DNA from: Sphingopyxis microcysteis
GTDB lineage: Bacteria > Pseudomonadota > Alphaproteobacteria > Sphingomonadales > Sphingomonadaceae
Length of the DNA: 64,000 nucleotides
Direction: 5' to 3'
Assembly (NCBI RefSeq): GCF_012274265.1
Contig: NZ_JAANYY010000005.1
Location: 1-64,000, forward strand
Position numbers and translations under genes: made by a program. The notes under the pieces are model-generated. The model saw only the letters and a program-made list of their open reading frames with translations. It did no database searches and was not told where the DNA came from. Shown one piece after another: positions 18,632 through 27,061 of the stretch; position 1 is the first letter of the stretch; each line of letters begins with the position of its first letter.

Positions 18632-19906
18632 TCAAATATCCTTTGCGAGGCGGAGGCCGGTGAATTGCCAACGCTGGTGGGGGTAGAAGAAGTTGCGGTA
18701 ACTGGCGCGCAGATGGCCGCGCGGAGTGGCGCAGCTGCCACCGCGCAGCACGAACTGGCCGCTCATGAACTTGCCATTATATTCGCCGACCGCGCCCGGC
18801 GCGGCGCGAAAGCCGGGATAGGGGCGATAGGCGCTGCCGGTCCATTCCCACACGCTGCCGAACATCTGTTGCAGATCGGCGTCATCCGCCGTCGCGGCGG
18901 GGTGAACCGGCCCGGCGGCATCGAGTTGCTGTCCCGCAGCCGGATCGAGCCCCGCCGCCGCGGCTTCCCATTCAAATTCGGTCGGCAGGCGCGCGCCCGC
19001 CCAGCTGGCGAAGGCGTCGGCTTCGAAAAAACTGATGTGGATAACGGGAGCGGCGGGGTCTATGTCCTGCCAGCCCGCCAGGGTGAACTGGCGATCGCCG
19101 TCCCAATAGGCGGGCGCGTCGACTCCCTCGCCCTGCACCCACGCCCAGCCGTCGCTGAGCCATAGCGAGGGGGTGCAATAGCCGCCGTCGGCGATGAACT
19201 GTTGCCATTCGCCGTTGCTGACCGGGCGGCTGGCGAGCGCATGGCGCGCGAGGAGCGTATCGTGGCGCGGGCCTTCGCAATCGAAGGCGAAGCCGCCCCC
19301 GGCATGACCGACGCCGACGATACCCGCCTTGCCCTCGATCCATTTCATGGCGGAAAACTGCGAAACTTTACGCGCGATTTCACTGTCCCAGACCGCCGGG
19401 CCGAGGGGGTTCTGCGCAAAGAGATGCTTGAGGTCGGTGAGCAGCAATTCCTGATGTTGCTGCTCGTGATAGATGCCAAGCTCGACCAGCGTCAGCGCAG
19501 CGGAGGGCAGGTCGGGCAAGGCGGTCTGCACCGCGGTGTCGACATGCGCGCGCCAGATGCGGATGTCGTCGAGCGACGGGCGGGTCAGCAACCCGCGCTG
19601 CGGGCGGGCATGGCGCGGCCCCTCGGCCTCATAATAGCTGTTGAACAGATAGGCGTAGCGATCGTCGAACGCGCGGTAGCTAGGGACATGGTCGCGCAGG
19701 ACGAAGGTTTCGAAAAACCAGGTCGTGTGCGCGAGGTGCCATTTGGCGGGCGACGCGTCGGGCATCGACTGCGCGCTGGCGTCGGCGTCGGACAGCGTTG
19801 CGACGAGGTCGAGCGACAGACGGCGCGTTGCGGCGAAACGCTGCGCGAGCAGGTCTGCCGTGCGGGCCGTTGGCGCGATGGGTGAAGCGTCGGTCTGGCT
19901 GGCCAT
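18632..19906 (-). CDS. egtB: Hercynine oxygenase / ergothioneine biosynthesis protein
   Basis: 424-residue non-haem iron enzyme that couples hercynine with a thiol (gamma-glutamylcysteine or cysteine) using oxygen. N-terminal DinB-like part with WHLAHTTWFFE and the iron ligands HEQQHQ (about residue 148) plus the early His; C-terminal formylglycine-generating-enzyme-like domain with PTEFEWEAAA, FGSVWEWTGSAYRPY and VLRGGSC. The pattern matches known EgtB. Precedes egtD by four bases. A palindromic repeat lies between this operon and the cobalamin adenosyltransferase run. Confidence 0.94.
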   Translation of the reverse strand: MASQTDASPIAPTARTADLLAQRFAATRRLSLDLVATLSDADASAQSMPDASPAKWHLAHTTWFFETFVLRDHVPSYRAFDDRYAYLFNSYYEAEGPRHARPQRGLLTRPSLDDIRIWRAHVDTAVQTALPDLPSAALTLVELGIYHEQQHQELLLTDLKHLFAQNPLGPAVWDSEIARKVSQFSAMKWIEGKAGIVGVGHAGGGFAFDCEGPRHDTLLARHALASRPVSNGEWQQFIADGGYCTPSLWLSDGWAWVQGEGVDAPAYWDGDRQFTLAGWQDIDPAAPVIHISFFEADAFASWAGARLPTEFEWEAAAAGLDPAAGQQLDAAGPVHPAATADDADLQQMFGSVWEWTGSAYRPYPGFRAAPGAVGEYNGKFMSGQFVLRGGSCATPRGHLRASYRNFFYPHQRWQFTGLRLAKDI

Positions 19907-20008
19907 GATGAGACAATCCCCCGCGGTGCGATTCGGTTTCGCATGAGCGAGGAATATGGTTACGGCGGGGAGGATTGTCTAGAACATTTAGGGAACAATC
20001 CGTCAATC

Positions 20009-20080
20009 GTCATGCCGGACTCGATCCGGCATCCATGCCACGCCAACGTCGCATAGACCCCGGATCAAGTCCGGGGTGAC
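20009..20080. repeat. Dispersed palindrome of GTCATGCCGGACTCGATCCGG type
   Basis: Two self-pairing blocks: GTCATGCCGGACTCGATCCGGCATCC near 20009 and CCCCGGATCAAGTCCGGGGTGAC ending at 20080, which can also pair with each other. The same family as the GTCATCCC...GGGATGAC repeats but with a GGACTTGATCC core. Confidence 0.8.
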
Positions 20081-20099
20081 GACAAGGGGCTTGCGATTG

Positions 20100-20216
20100 C
20101 TACCAGTCGGAAAACATCCACATCACATACAATAGAAATGCAGCGACAAGGGCACCTAACGCCATGAGGGTAGCAAAAATGCCAAAGATGCGGGATTTCT
20201 TATTCGAGTAGGTCAC
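20100..20216 (-). CDS. Small single-span membrane protein (38 aa)
   Basis: Overlooked because it is short: GTG at 20216 overlaps the stop of the cobalamin adenosyltransferase gene (GTGA), and a stop occurs at 20102-20100. The product has a charged N-terminus (TYSNKKSRI) and a hydrophobic helix from about Phe11 to Phe35 (IFATLMALGALVAAFLLYVM) ending FSDW. Both the overlap and the well-formed membrane segment support translation. Function unknown. Being the last gene of a four-gene minus-strand operon, it should be expressed with gluQRS, the HIG1-like gene and cobO. Confidence 0.65.
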   Translation of the reverse strand: MTYSNKKSRIFGIFATLMALGALVAAFLLYVMWMFSDW

Positions 20217-20794
20217 CGCGTCGCGCCGGGTTTCCAGAGGATGTCGCCGCCCGCCGCGGCATTCAGATGCCGCGTGAGCACGAAGAGATGGTCAGAGAGA
20301 CGGTTGAGATAGGTCAGCGCCAGCGGGTTGAGGTCGCGGTCCGCACCGGCGGCGACCGCCGCGCGTTCGGCGCGCCGCGCGACCGCGCGGGCGACGTGCA
20401 GGCGCGCCGCGGCCTCGGTGCCGCCGGGAAGGATGAAGCTGCGCAGCGGCTCGAGATCGTCGTTCATGCGGTCGATCTCGTCCTCGAGCCGCGCGATCTG
20501 GCCGGGGACGATGCGCAGCGCCATGTCGTGCGGGCCGAAGCCGAACTGGATGTCGGCGGGGGTGGCAAGGTCGGCGCCGAGGTCGAACAGCTCGTTCTGG
20601 ATCCGCGCCAGCATCGCCGCGGCGTCGCTGGCGGAATCGAGCGCCGCGACCGCGACACCGACCCAGCTGTTCGCTTCGTCGACATCGCCGATCGCCGCCA
20701 TCAGCGGCGCCGATTTGGCAATCCGCGATCCGTCGACCAGCCCGGTGGTGCCGTCGTCGCCGGTGCGCGTGTAGATTTTGTTGAGCTTGACCAT
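20213..20794 (-). CDS. Cob(I)yrinic acid a,c-diamide / cobalamin adenosyltransferase (PduO type)
   Basis: 193 residues, PduO-type ATP:corrinoid adenosyltransferase that makes adenosylcobalamin. N-terminal KIYTRTGDDGTTGLVDGSRI (ATP loop) and the C-terminal NRLSDHLFVLTRHLN helix, both typical. Start at 20794 is the well-conserved MVKLNKIY. No cobalamin-synthesis genes are near, as is usual for PduO members that handle salvaged B12. Overlaps the small membrane protein gene at its end. Confidence 0.94.
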   Translation of the reverse strand: MVKLNKIYTRTGDDGTTGLVDGSRIAKSAPLMAAIGDVDEANSWVGVAVAALDSASDAAAMLARIQNELFDLGADLATPADIQFGFGPHDMALRIVPGQIARLEDEIDRMNDDLEPLRSFILPGGTEAAARLHVARAVARRAERAAVAAGADRDLNPLALTYLNRLSDHLFVLTRHLNAAAGGDILWKPGATR

Positions 20795-20820
20795 CGAGCA
20801 AGGCCTGCGCGACGGCAGGA

Positions 20821-21045
20821 TCAGCCGCCCGCGGCGAGCAGGCCGATCAGGACGAGCAGGATGATGGTGATCGCCTGCCATTTGACGCGCGCCATCATCA
20901 TCTTGTTTTGCATCACCTGATTTTCCTCGACCTTTCCGTCGATCACCGCCTGATGACCTTGCGAAAAATAGAAGAGCCCCCGCGCGAGCGAGAACAGGAC
21001 GAAGCCGGCCGCCACGACGACGCCGATGATCAGCAGAATGTTCAT
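20821..21045 (-). CDS. HIG1-domain twin-transmembrane protein
   Basis: 74 residues with two helices (2-21 and about 53-72) separated by a short charged loop containing the HIG1 core QNKMMMARVKWQAITI. HIG1 proteins are membrane factors linked in mitochondria to respiratory complexes; in alphaproteobacteria the role is untested. ATG nine bases after gluQRS. Twenty-six bases lie before cobO, so the four genes read as one operon. Confidence 0.82.
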   Translation of the reverse strand: MNILLIIGVVVAAGFVLFSLARGLFYFSQGHQAVIDGKVEENQVMQNKMMMARVKWQAITIILLVLIGLLAAGG

Positions 21046-21054
21046 GCCCCCTAT

Positions 21055-21906
21055 TTAGGGCATTTGCAGCGAATAACCAGTGGGAAGCCGCCCGGCGGCA
21101 AGATCGGCGGCGAGCGCGGGGCCGTCCACGCCCGCGGCGCGGAGCGACGCGAGCGAGGCCGCGGCGTCGCGCTTCGCCAGCCTTTTGCCGTCGGGGCCGC
21201 AGACGAGCGGATGATGCCGGTACAGCGGGGTCGGCAGCCCCAGCAGCGCCTGGAGCAGCCGGTGGACGTCGGTCGACGCGAGCAGGTCGGCGCCGCGGAT
21301 GACATGACTGACCCCCATGATCGCATCGTCGAGCGTGCTGGCAAGGTGATAGCTGGCGGGCGCATCCTTGCGCGCGAGGACGATGTCGCCGTGCGCGCGC
21401 GGGTCGGCGATCCGTTCCCCCTGCCCCTGTTCCTCCCACGCCAGCGTGCCGGTGGCCAAAACCGCGCGCGCCATGTCGAGGCGCCAGCAATGCGGCTCGA
21501 TCGCCATCCGCCGTTCGCGCTCGGCCGCGGAAAGGTCGCGGCAGGTGCCGGGATAGACTGGCCCCGAAGGTCCGTGCGGCGCGCTCAGGCTGGCGGCTAT
21601 GTCGGCGCGGGTGCAGAAGCAGGAATAGACAAGGCCGCGTGCGCGGAGCGTATCGAGCGCCGTAGCATAATCGCCCAGTCGCGCCGACTGACGGACCGGC
21701 TCGCCGTCCCAGGCGAGCCCGAGCCACGCAAGGTCGGCGAGCGATGCGGCGACATAGTCCTCGCGCGAGCGGCTGCCGTCGATATCGTCGATGCGGATGA
21801 CGAACCGGCCGTTCGCGGCGCGCGCGGCATCATGCGCCAGCACCGCGCTATAGGCGTGGCCGAGATGAAGGTCGCCGGTCGGGCTGGGCGCGAAACGGGT
21901 CAGCAT
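21055..21906 (-). CDS. gluQ: Glutamyl-Q tRNA(Asp) synthetase
   Basis: 283 residues, truncated GluRS paralogue without anticodon-binding domain that glutamylates queuosine 34 of tRNA-Asp. HIGH-like APSPTGDLHLGHAY at the start, the KMSKS-like GKRLAKRDAA near 240, and zinc-type Cys (SCFCTRAD, YPGTCRDL). Contextually it pairs with the VUT queuosine-precursor transporter elsewhere in the window. ATG at 21906 gives the standard start and the gene leads a four-gene operon. Confidence 0.93.
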   Translation of the reverse strand: MLTRFAPSPTGDLHLGHAYSAVLAHDAARAANGRFVIRIDDIDGSRSREDYVAASLADLAWLGLAWDGEPVRQSARLGDYATALDTLRARGLVYSCFCTRADIAASLSAPHGPSGPVYPGTCRDLSAAERERRMAIEPHCWRLDMARAVLATGTLAWEEQGQGERIADPRAHGDIVLARKDAPASYHLASTLDDAIMGVSHVIRGADLLASTDVHRLLQALLGLPTPLYRHHPLVCGPDGKRLAKRDAAASLASLRAAGVDGPALAADLAAGRLPTGYSLQMP

Positions 21907-21978
21907 CGTGCTGGTAAAGATTCCATATACTGTGCCGCGCTCATCGGAATCCTTCCATATCTTGCGGCAGATGCCCCC

Positions 21979-22008
21979 TTGACGTCAGAATCTGATGCGG
22001 CATGTAAT
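21979..22008 (+). promoter_or_regulatory. Possible sigma-70-type promoter for the HNH gene
   Basis: TTGACG (21979-21984), 18 bases, then TGTAAT (22003-22008), in the 170-base space between the divergent gluQ and HNH genes. Both boxes differ from consensus by one or two bases. No other candidate is as good. Confidence 0.4.
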
Positions 22009-22076
22009 GATCGTGTCACGCAGGGAAGGCAGTGGCGCGCCATCCCGAGAAGCGAAGGGGGCTGCGTTACCAAGCC

Positions 22077-22643
22077 ATGTTTCATCCCGATCTTGCCCGG
22101 CATCCCGATAGTTGTCCCGCGCTGGTCCTGAACGCCGATTATACGCCGCTCAGCTATTATCCGCTCAGCCTGTGGCCGTGGCAGACCGCGGTCAAGGCGG
22201 TTTTCCTCGACCGCGTCACCATCGTCGAAAATTACGAGCGCGAGATCCATTCGCCGACGCGGACGATGCCGATCCCCAGCGTCATCGCGCTGCGCCAATA
22301 TGTGAAGCCGTCACAGCACCCGGCGTTCACGCGTTTCAACCTGTTCCTGCGCGATCGCTTCGCCTGCCAATATTGCGGGTCGGGCAAGGATTTGACGTTC
22401 GATCATGTCGTGCCGCGGCGTCTGGGCGGGCGGACGACGTGGGAAAATGTCACCACCGCCTGCGCGCCGTGCAACCTCAAGAAAGGCGGGCGCACCCCGC
22501 AACAGGCGCATATGCCGATCCACCGCCAGCCATGGCGGCCGACGAGCTGGCAGCTGCAGGACAATGGTCGCTGTTTCCCGCCCAATTATCTGCACGAAAG
22601 CTGGATCGACTGGCTGTATTGGGACGTCGAGCTGGAAGGCTGA
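22077..22643 (+). CDS. HNH endonuclease family protein
   Basis: 188 residues with a C-terminal HNH fold: CQYCGSGKDLTFDHVVPRRL, a zinc-type CxxC pair, then NVTTACAPCNLKK. The conserved N-terminus FHPDLARHPDSCPALVLNAD marks the widespread alphaproteobacterial HNH family of unknown role (thought to be a housekeeping nuclease). ATG at 22077 matches homologues; a GTG 15 codons upstream (22032) has a good AGGGAAGG but poor spacing and is the alternative. Not next to any phage or restriction gene. Confidence 0.88.
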   Translation: MFHPDLARHPDSCPALVLNADYTPLSYYPLSLWPWQTAVKAVFLDRVTIVENYEREIHSPTRTMPIPSVIALRQYVKPSQHPAFTRFNLFLRDRFACQYCGSGKDLTFDHVVPRRLGGRTTWENVTTACAPCNLKKGGRTPQQAHMPIHRQPWRPTSWQLQDNGRCFPPNYLHESWIDWLYWDVELEG

Positions 22644-22720
22644 CCGCCGGGCAACAGATCGGACAGACAGGGTTCATCGCGGCGAGGCTAATCGCCGCGC
22701 GCCATAACAGGAGAACAGCC

Positions 22721-23143
22721 ATGGTCCGTATCGCCCGCGCGCTCGCGCTCAGCCTCGCCGCCCTGCCGCTCGCCGCGTGCGCGACGCTGGGACCGTCCGA
22801 ACAGCCGGTGTCGGTCACCGGCCAGATCAGCTATCGCGAGCGCATGGCGTTGCCGCCGACCGCGCAGGTCCAGATCCAGCTGAGCGACGTCAGCCTGATG
22901 GATGCGCCGTCGCGCACGATCGCCGAGCAGAGCTTTACCGCCGACGGGCGCCAGGTACCCTTCGCCTTTTCGTTCACCGTCGATCAGAACAAGCTCGATC
23001 CGCGGCACAGCTATGCGGTGTCGGCGCGCATCACCGATGCATCGGGGCGGCTGATGTTCATCACCGACACGCGCAACAGTGTGGAATTCGATGGCCGCAG
23101 CCGGATCGACATGGGGGCGCTCATGCTGGTGAAGACGCGCTGA
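22721..23143 (+). CDS. YbaY family lipoprotein
   Basis: 140 residues with lipobox PLAAC (Cys18) and a single YbaY domain: VTGQISYRERMALPPTAQVQIQL then DASGRLMFITDTRN. Family members are outer-membrane or periplasmic lipoproteins of unknown job. AGGAGAA precedes the ATG. A strong hairpin follows. Confidence 0.88.
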   Translation: MVRIARALALSLAALPLAACATLGPSEQPVSVTGQISYRERMALPPTAQVQIQLSDVSLMDAPSRTIAEQSFTADGRQVPFAFSFTVDQNKLDPRHSYAVSARITDASGRLMFITDTRNSVEFDGRSRIDMGALMLVKTR

Positions 23144-23155
23144 TCCCCCTGATCG

Positions 23156-23197
23156 TCTGATCGTCGCCCCTGCCGCGGGGCGGGAGCGACGATCAGA
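23156..23197. terminator. Hairpin between convergent genes
   Basis: TCTGATCGTCGC (23156-23167) and its perfect complement (23186-23197) frame the spacer between the YbaY-like gene and the TPR gene, whose stop is at 23198. There is no T-run on the plus strand; stable stem alone may suffice. Confidence 0.6.
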
Positions 23198-23596
23198 TTA
23201 CCGCGCCAAAGCCAGCAGTGGACGACCGGCGGCGAGGTTCGCGCGCGCGGTGCGGGCAGCCCAACGCGAATCGACATAATCGCCATTCGCCAGTTCAAGA
23301 TCGTACCGGATCGGGCTGGCGAGGGCCGCATCATAGGCGGCGGCGGCTTCGCTGGTGCGACCCAGACGAGCATAAGCGGTGCCAAGGTTGATCAGCCGCG
23401 ACGGGTCGCGGGCATCAAGGGTGGTTGCGCCGGTCAGCTTGGCGATCGCGGCTTCATTTTCGCCAGCACGCAGTTCGGCATAGGCCACCGGCAGCGCGGC
23501 CGAATCGGCCTGCGGCCCGGTGACGACGATGATCGATTGCGCGGCAGCCGGGGTCGCGAAAGCCAATGCGATCAGCGGCAGCAATATTTTTTTCAT
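23198..23596 (-). CDS. Small exported TPR protein
   Basis: 132 residues, signal peptide MKKILLPLIALAFATPAAAQ. About two tetratricopeptide units follow (SRLINLGTAYARLGRTSEAA AAYDAAL in part). Likely a periplasmic scaffold; homologues occur in sphingomonads only as hypothetical proteins. ATG at 23596 is chosen for the signal peptide. No neighbours on the same strand close by. Confidence 0.78.
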   Translation of the reverse strand: MKKILLPLIALAFATPAAAQSIIVVTGPQADSAALPVAYAELRAGENEAAIAKLTGATTLDARDPSRLINLGTAYARLGRTSEAAAAYDAALASPIRYDLELANGDYVDSRWAARTARANLAAGRPLLALAR

Positions 23597-23998
23597 CTCT
23601 CTATCCCCTCGAAAACTTTGGCCGATTTTCTCGCTCATCGGCGGAAAAGTCAATGTTTTCGGCACGTTGTAACACTCGTGTCACAATCTGGAATTATGCT
23701 AATCGCAAGGCGCATTATAAGTCAAAATTTTCAGAATCTTGGCTTGCTCGACTCGTTGTCACAATTTGGTGACGTCGATTGTCACAATTGCGCCTGCTGA
23801 AAAATAATTTCGGCGCCGGTGCATTTTGCGCCGCCGATTCGCACGTCCGCGCGGTTCGGCGGATCGAGCCCGGATTGCGATATAAAGAAAAGTTTATATT
23901 TGATCGGCGGCGCGCTTTCGGCTAGGGCGCGCAACATAATTACCCATGACTTCGTGGCCGCTCGCCTGCGGTCGTATTTGCCGATATGGAGAATCCCC
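23597..23998. promoter_or_regulatory. AT-rich control region upstream of ahcY with three TGTCACAAT repeats
   Basis: The 400-base gap carries three direct copies of TGTCACAAT (23679-23687, 23757-23765, 23780-23788), a TATAAA-gaaaag-TTTATA dyad (23881-23898), and a GC-rich hairpin at about 23908-23933 (GCGCGC on both sides). Base composition is much lower in GC than the genes. I infer promoters for ahcY and for the TPR gene here. No SAH riboswitch consensus was found. Confidence 0.55.
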
Positions 23999-25414
23999 GT
24001 GGCCACTCTCGCCGCCGACACCCGTGATTATGTCGTTGCCGACATCAGCCTCGCCGATTTCGGGCGCAAGGAAATCAACATCGCCGAAACCGAAATGCCG
24101 GGCCTGATGGCGCTGCGCGCCGAATATGGCGCGGCGCAGCCGCTGAAGGGCGCGCGCATCACCGGATCGCTGCACATGACGATCCAGACCGCGGTGCTGA
24201 TCGAGACGCTGACCGCGCTCGGCGCCGAAGTCCGCTGGGCGACGTGCAACATCTTCTCGACGCAGGACCATGCCGCGGCCGCGATCGCCGCGACGGGCGT
24301 GCCGGTGTTCGCGGTGAAGGGCGAGAGCCTCGCCGATTATTGGGATTATGTCGGCCGCATCTTCGACTGGGGCGTGGAAGACGGCACCACCTGCAACCTC
24401 ATCCTCGACGACGGCGGCGACGCCACGATGTTCGCGCTGTGGGGCGCGAAGCTCGAGGCCGGCGAAACGATGCCCGCGCCCGAGAATGAGGAAGAGATCG
24501 AGATGCAGCGCGCGCTGAAGGCGTTCGTCGCGGCGAACCCCGGTTACCTCACCAAGACGGTCAAGGCGATCAAGGGCGTGTCGGAAGAAACGACGACCGG
24601 CGTCCACCGCCTGTACCACATCGCCAAGAAGGGCGAGCTGCCCTTCCCCGCGATCAACGTCAACGACAGCGTCACCAAGTCGAAGTTCGACAACCTCTAT
24701 GGCTGCAAGGAATCGCTGGTCGACGCGATCCGCCGCGGCACCGACGTGATGCTGGCGGGCAAGGTCGCGACCGTCGCGGGCTTCGGCGACGTCGGCAAGG
24801 GCAGCGCGCAGAGCCTCCGCAACGGCGGCGCGCGCGTCCTCGTCACCGAAATCGATCCGATCTGCGCGCTGCAGGCGGCGATGGAAGGCTTCGAGGTCGT
24901 GACGATGGACGAAGCCGTGAAGCGCTCGGACATCTTCGTCACCGCGACCGGCAATGCCGACGTGATCACCGCCGAACATATGGCGGCGATGAAGAATATG
25001 GCGATCGTCTGCAACATCGGCCATTTCGACAGCGAGATCCAGATTGCGGCGCTCGCCAATTACAAGTGGACCGAAGTGAAGCCGCAGGTCGACCTGGTCG
25101 AATTCCCCGACGGCAAGCAGATCATCATCCTGTCGAAGGGTCGCCTCGTGAACCTCGGCAATGCGACCGGCCACCCGAGCTTCGTGATGTCGGCAAGCTT
25201 CACCAACCAGACGCTCGCGCAGATCGAGCTCTGGACGCGCAGCGAGCAGTATCAGAACGACGTGTACGTCCTGCCCAAGCATCTCGACGAAAAGGTCGCG
25301 GCGCTGCACCTCGAAAAGCTGGGCGTGCAGCTTTCGAAGCTGAGCCAGAAGCAGGCCGATTATATCGGCGTGCCGGTCGAAGGGCCGTTCAAGCCCGACC
25401 ATTATCGTTATTGA
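23999..25414 (+). CDS. ahcY: Adenosylhomocysteinase
   Basis: 471-residue S-adenosylhomocysteine hydrolase of the activated methyl cycle, hydrolysing SAH to adenosine and homocysteine, with a bound NAD. Motifs: [30 protein letters not shown], the NAD loop [14 protein letters not shown], and the C-terminal KPDHYRY. It begins with GTG at 23999, supported by GGAG six bases before; the longer frame upstream has no homology. Removing SAH keeps SAM-dependent enzymes such as EgtD working. Confidence 0.97.
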   Translation: MATLAADTRDYVVADISLADFGRKEINIAETEMPGLMALRAEYGAAQPLKGARITGSLHMTIQTAVLIETLTALGAEVRWATCNIFSTQDHAAAAIAATGVPVFAVKGESLADYWDYVGRIFDWGVEDGTTCNLILDDGGDATMFALWGAKLEAGETMPAPENEEEIEMQRALKAFVAANPGYLTKTVKAIKGVSEETTTGVHRLYHIAKKGELPFPAINVNDSVTKSKFDNLYGCKESLVDAIRRGTDVMLAGKVATVAGFGDVGKGSAQSLRNGGARVLVTEIDPICALQAAMEGFEVVTMDEAVKRSDIFVTATGNADVITAEHMAAMKNMAIVCNIGHFDSEIQIAALANYKWTEVKPQVDLVEFPDGKQIIILSKGRLVNLGNATGHPSFVMSASFTNQTLAQIELWTRSEQYQNDVYVLPKHLDEKVAALHLEKLGVQLSKLSQKQADYIGVPVEGPFKPDHYRY

Positions 25415-25439
25415 TCACGCCCGCCGAGGTGGGTCAGAG

Positions 25440-25473
25440 CGGCCCGCTCCCTTTGCCGGGAGCGGGCCGTTTT
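25440..25473 (+). terminator. Strong intrinsic terminator after ahcY
   Basis: CGGCCCGCTCCC (25440-25451), loop TTTGCC, exact complement (25458-25469), then TTTT. It also ends the minus-strand sulfotransferase gene a few bases away (stop at 25478). Confidence 0.9.
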
Positions 25474-25477
25474 ACGT

Positions 25478-27061
25478 TCAGCGCGCGAGCGGCCCCAGCG
25501 TGTCGCGCAGCGGCCCCAGCCATTCGGCATAGGGTTTCCACACGTCCATCCCGTCGCGGTTGAGCGGGCGGCGCACCTGCTCGCTCGATGGGGTGCGGAC
25601 GACGCGGTCGAGCTTGTGGAATTCGAGCAGCGCGGGGTCCCAGTCGAGCCCGAGATAGGCGAGCGCCGGGCGCAGCTGCGCTTCGGGGTCGGCGACCATC
25701 GCTTCATAGTCGATATGGTGGACGAGCGCCGGCGCGACGCGATCGAGATGCGCCATCATCCGCACATAATCGGTGTAGCATTGACCGATGTCGGCGAGCC
25801 GGAACGACGAGGCATGGGCGCGCGAAAAGCTTTGCGAGAAATTCGAAAAGCAGCAGTCCATCGCATCGCGGCGGATGTCGAGGAACTTCGCTTGCGGCAG
25901 GATGCGGCGGATGAAGAGGATGTTGCTCCAATTGTGGGGCAGCTTGTCGATGAAATAGCCGCGGTCGGTCTTGCGATGGAGGGCGGCGCGGCGAAGATAA
26001 TCCTGCCCCATTGCGGCGGCGGCGGCGTCGGGGATCTGCGCGATCAGCTGCGGCACCGTCACCTTGCCGCGCCGCGTCGCCATCTCCATCGCGCCGCGCA
26101 GGATCGCGGGGGCATAGGGGAGCTCGCCGACGGGTTCGATCGCGGGGTGGCTGCCGAGCATCTGTTCGAGCAGGGTCGAGCCCGAGCGCGGCAGGCTGAC
26201 GATGAAGACCGGCACCGCGTCGCCGACCGGCTCGTCGCCAAGCCGCGCGACAAAGGCGGGGTCGACCGCCGCCTCGACCTCGGCAACCTCGGCGGTCAGT
26301 TCGCGCGCGTCATAGCCGATGTCGTCGGCGCGCTGCTGATTGCCGGTTTCATAATGATCGAACGCCTCGCGATAGCGGCCGCGGTCGTGCAGCGCGCGGG
26401 CGAGCGCAAAGTGAAGCGGGGCGCTGTTGCGGACGTCGATCGCGATGCCGATCATCCGCTGCATATGATCGACGTCGGCGTCGGTCAGCACGCGGCTCTT
26501 GATATTGGCGAGCGCCCACCACGCCTCACCGCATTCGTCGTCGGCGTCGATGGCGTTGCGATAGGCGGCGATGGCCGCATCGACCTCGCCCGCGGCACGC
26601 AGGCTGTGGCCGTAGGCGATCCAGTGGTGCGGCTTGTCGCCATGCTGCTCGGCCAGCCGCTGCTGGATCGCCTGCGCGTCGGCATTATGGCCCAATTTGT
26701 CGAGGATCAGCGCGTGCATCGCCGGGATGACGGGATCGTCGATCTCGGTTTCCAGTGCTGCGAACAACGCCGCGGCTTCGTCGAGCCGTTCCTGCTGGTT
26801 GAGCACCGACGCGAGGTGGCGGCGGACCTGGACGTCGCGCGACCCGGCGGCGAGCGCGCGGCGCAGGAAATGTTCGGACTGGCCAAGCGCGCCGAGCAGC
26901 ATCGCGATCTCGCCCAGCTTCGCGAGTCCCTGCGGCTCGTTGGGACGCGTCCGCAGATGGGCAATGACCTGCTGCGCCGCCTCTTCGAGGCGTCCGGCGT
27001 TGGCGAGCGAGGTGGCGCTGATCAGCAGCGGAAAGGCGCTGACGGTGCCGCCGACCGTCAT
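25478..27061 (-). CDS. TPR sulfotransferase
   Basis: 527 residues: TPR repeats in the first 240 (four or five units such as GRLEEAAQQVIAHLRTRP and AIAAYRNAIDADDECGEAWW) and a sulfotransferase domain from about 280. The PAPS 5'-phosphosulfate loop is SLPRSGSTLLEQ (289-300) and the 3'-phosphate motif lies around FLDIRRDAMDCCFS. It should transfer sulfate from PAPS; substrate unknown. The gene overlaps the second sulfotransferase by four bases (ATGA) and lies downstream of a TonB-dependent receptor, a combination often seen in sphingomonads. Confidence 0.88.
   Translation of the reverse strand: MTVGGTVSAFPLLISATSLANAGRLEEAAQQVIAHLRTRPNEPQGLAKLGEIAMLLGALGQSEHFLRRALAAGSRDVQVRRHLASVLNQQERLDEAAALFAALETEIDDPVIPAMHALILDKLGHNADAQAIQQRLAEQHGDKPHHWIAYGHSLRAAGEVDAAIAAYRNAIDADDECGEAWWALANIKSRVLTDADVDHMQRMIGIAIDVRNSAPLHFALARALHDRGRYREAFDHYETGNQQRADDIGYDARELTAEVAEVEAAVDPAFVARLGDEPVGDAVPVFIVSLPRSGSTLLEQMLGSHPAIEPVGELPYAPAILRGAMEMATRRGKVTVPQLIAQIPDAAAAAMGQDYLRRAALHRKTDRGYFIDKLPHNWSNILFIRRILPQAKFLDIRRDAMDCCFSNFSQSFSRAHASSFRLADIGQCYTDYVRMMAHLDRVAPALVHHIDYEAMVADPEAQLRPALAYLGLDWDPALLEFHKLDRVVRTPSSEQVRRPLNRDGMDVWKPYAEWLGPLRDTLGPLAR

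Noticed and set aside
23880..23998. SAH riboswitch upstream of ahcY
   Set aside because: The consensus sequence and stem order are absent; only an unclassified hairpin is left.
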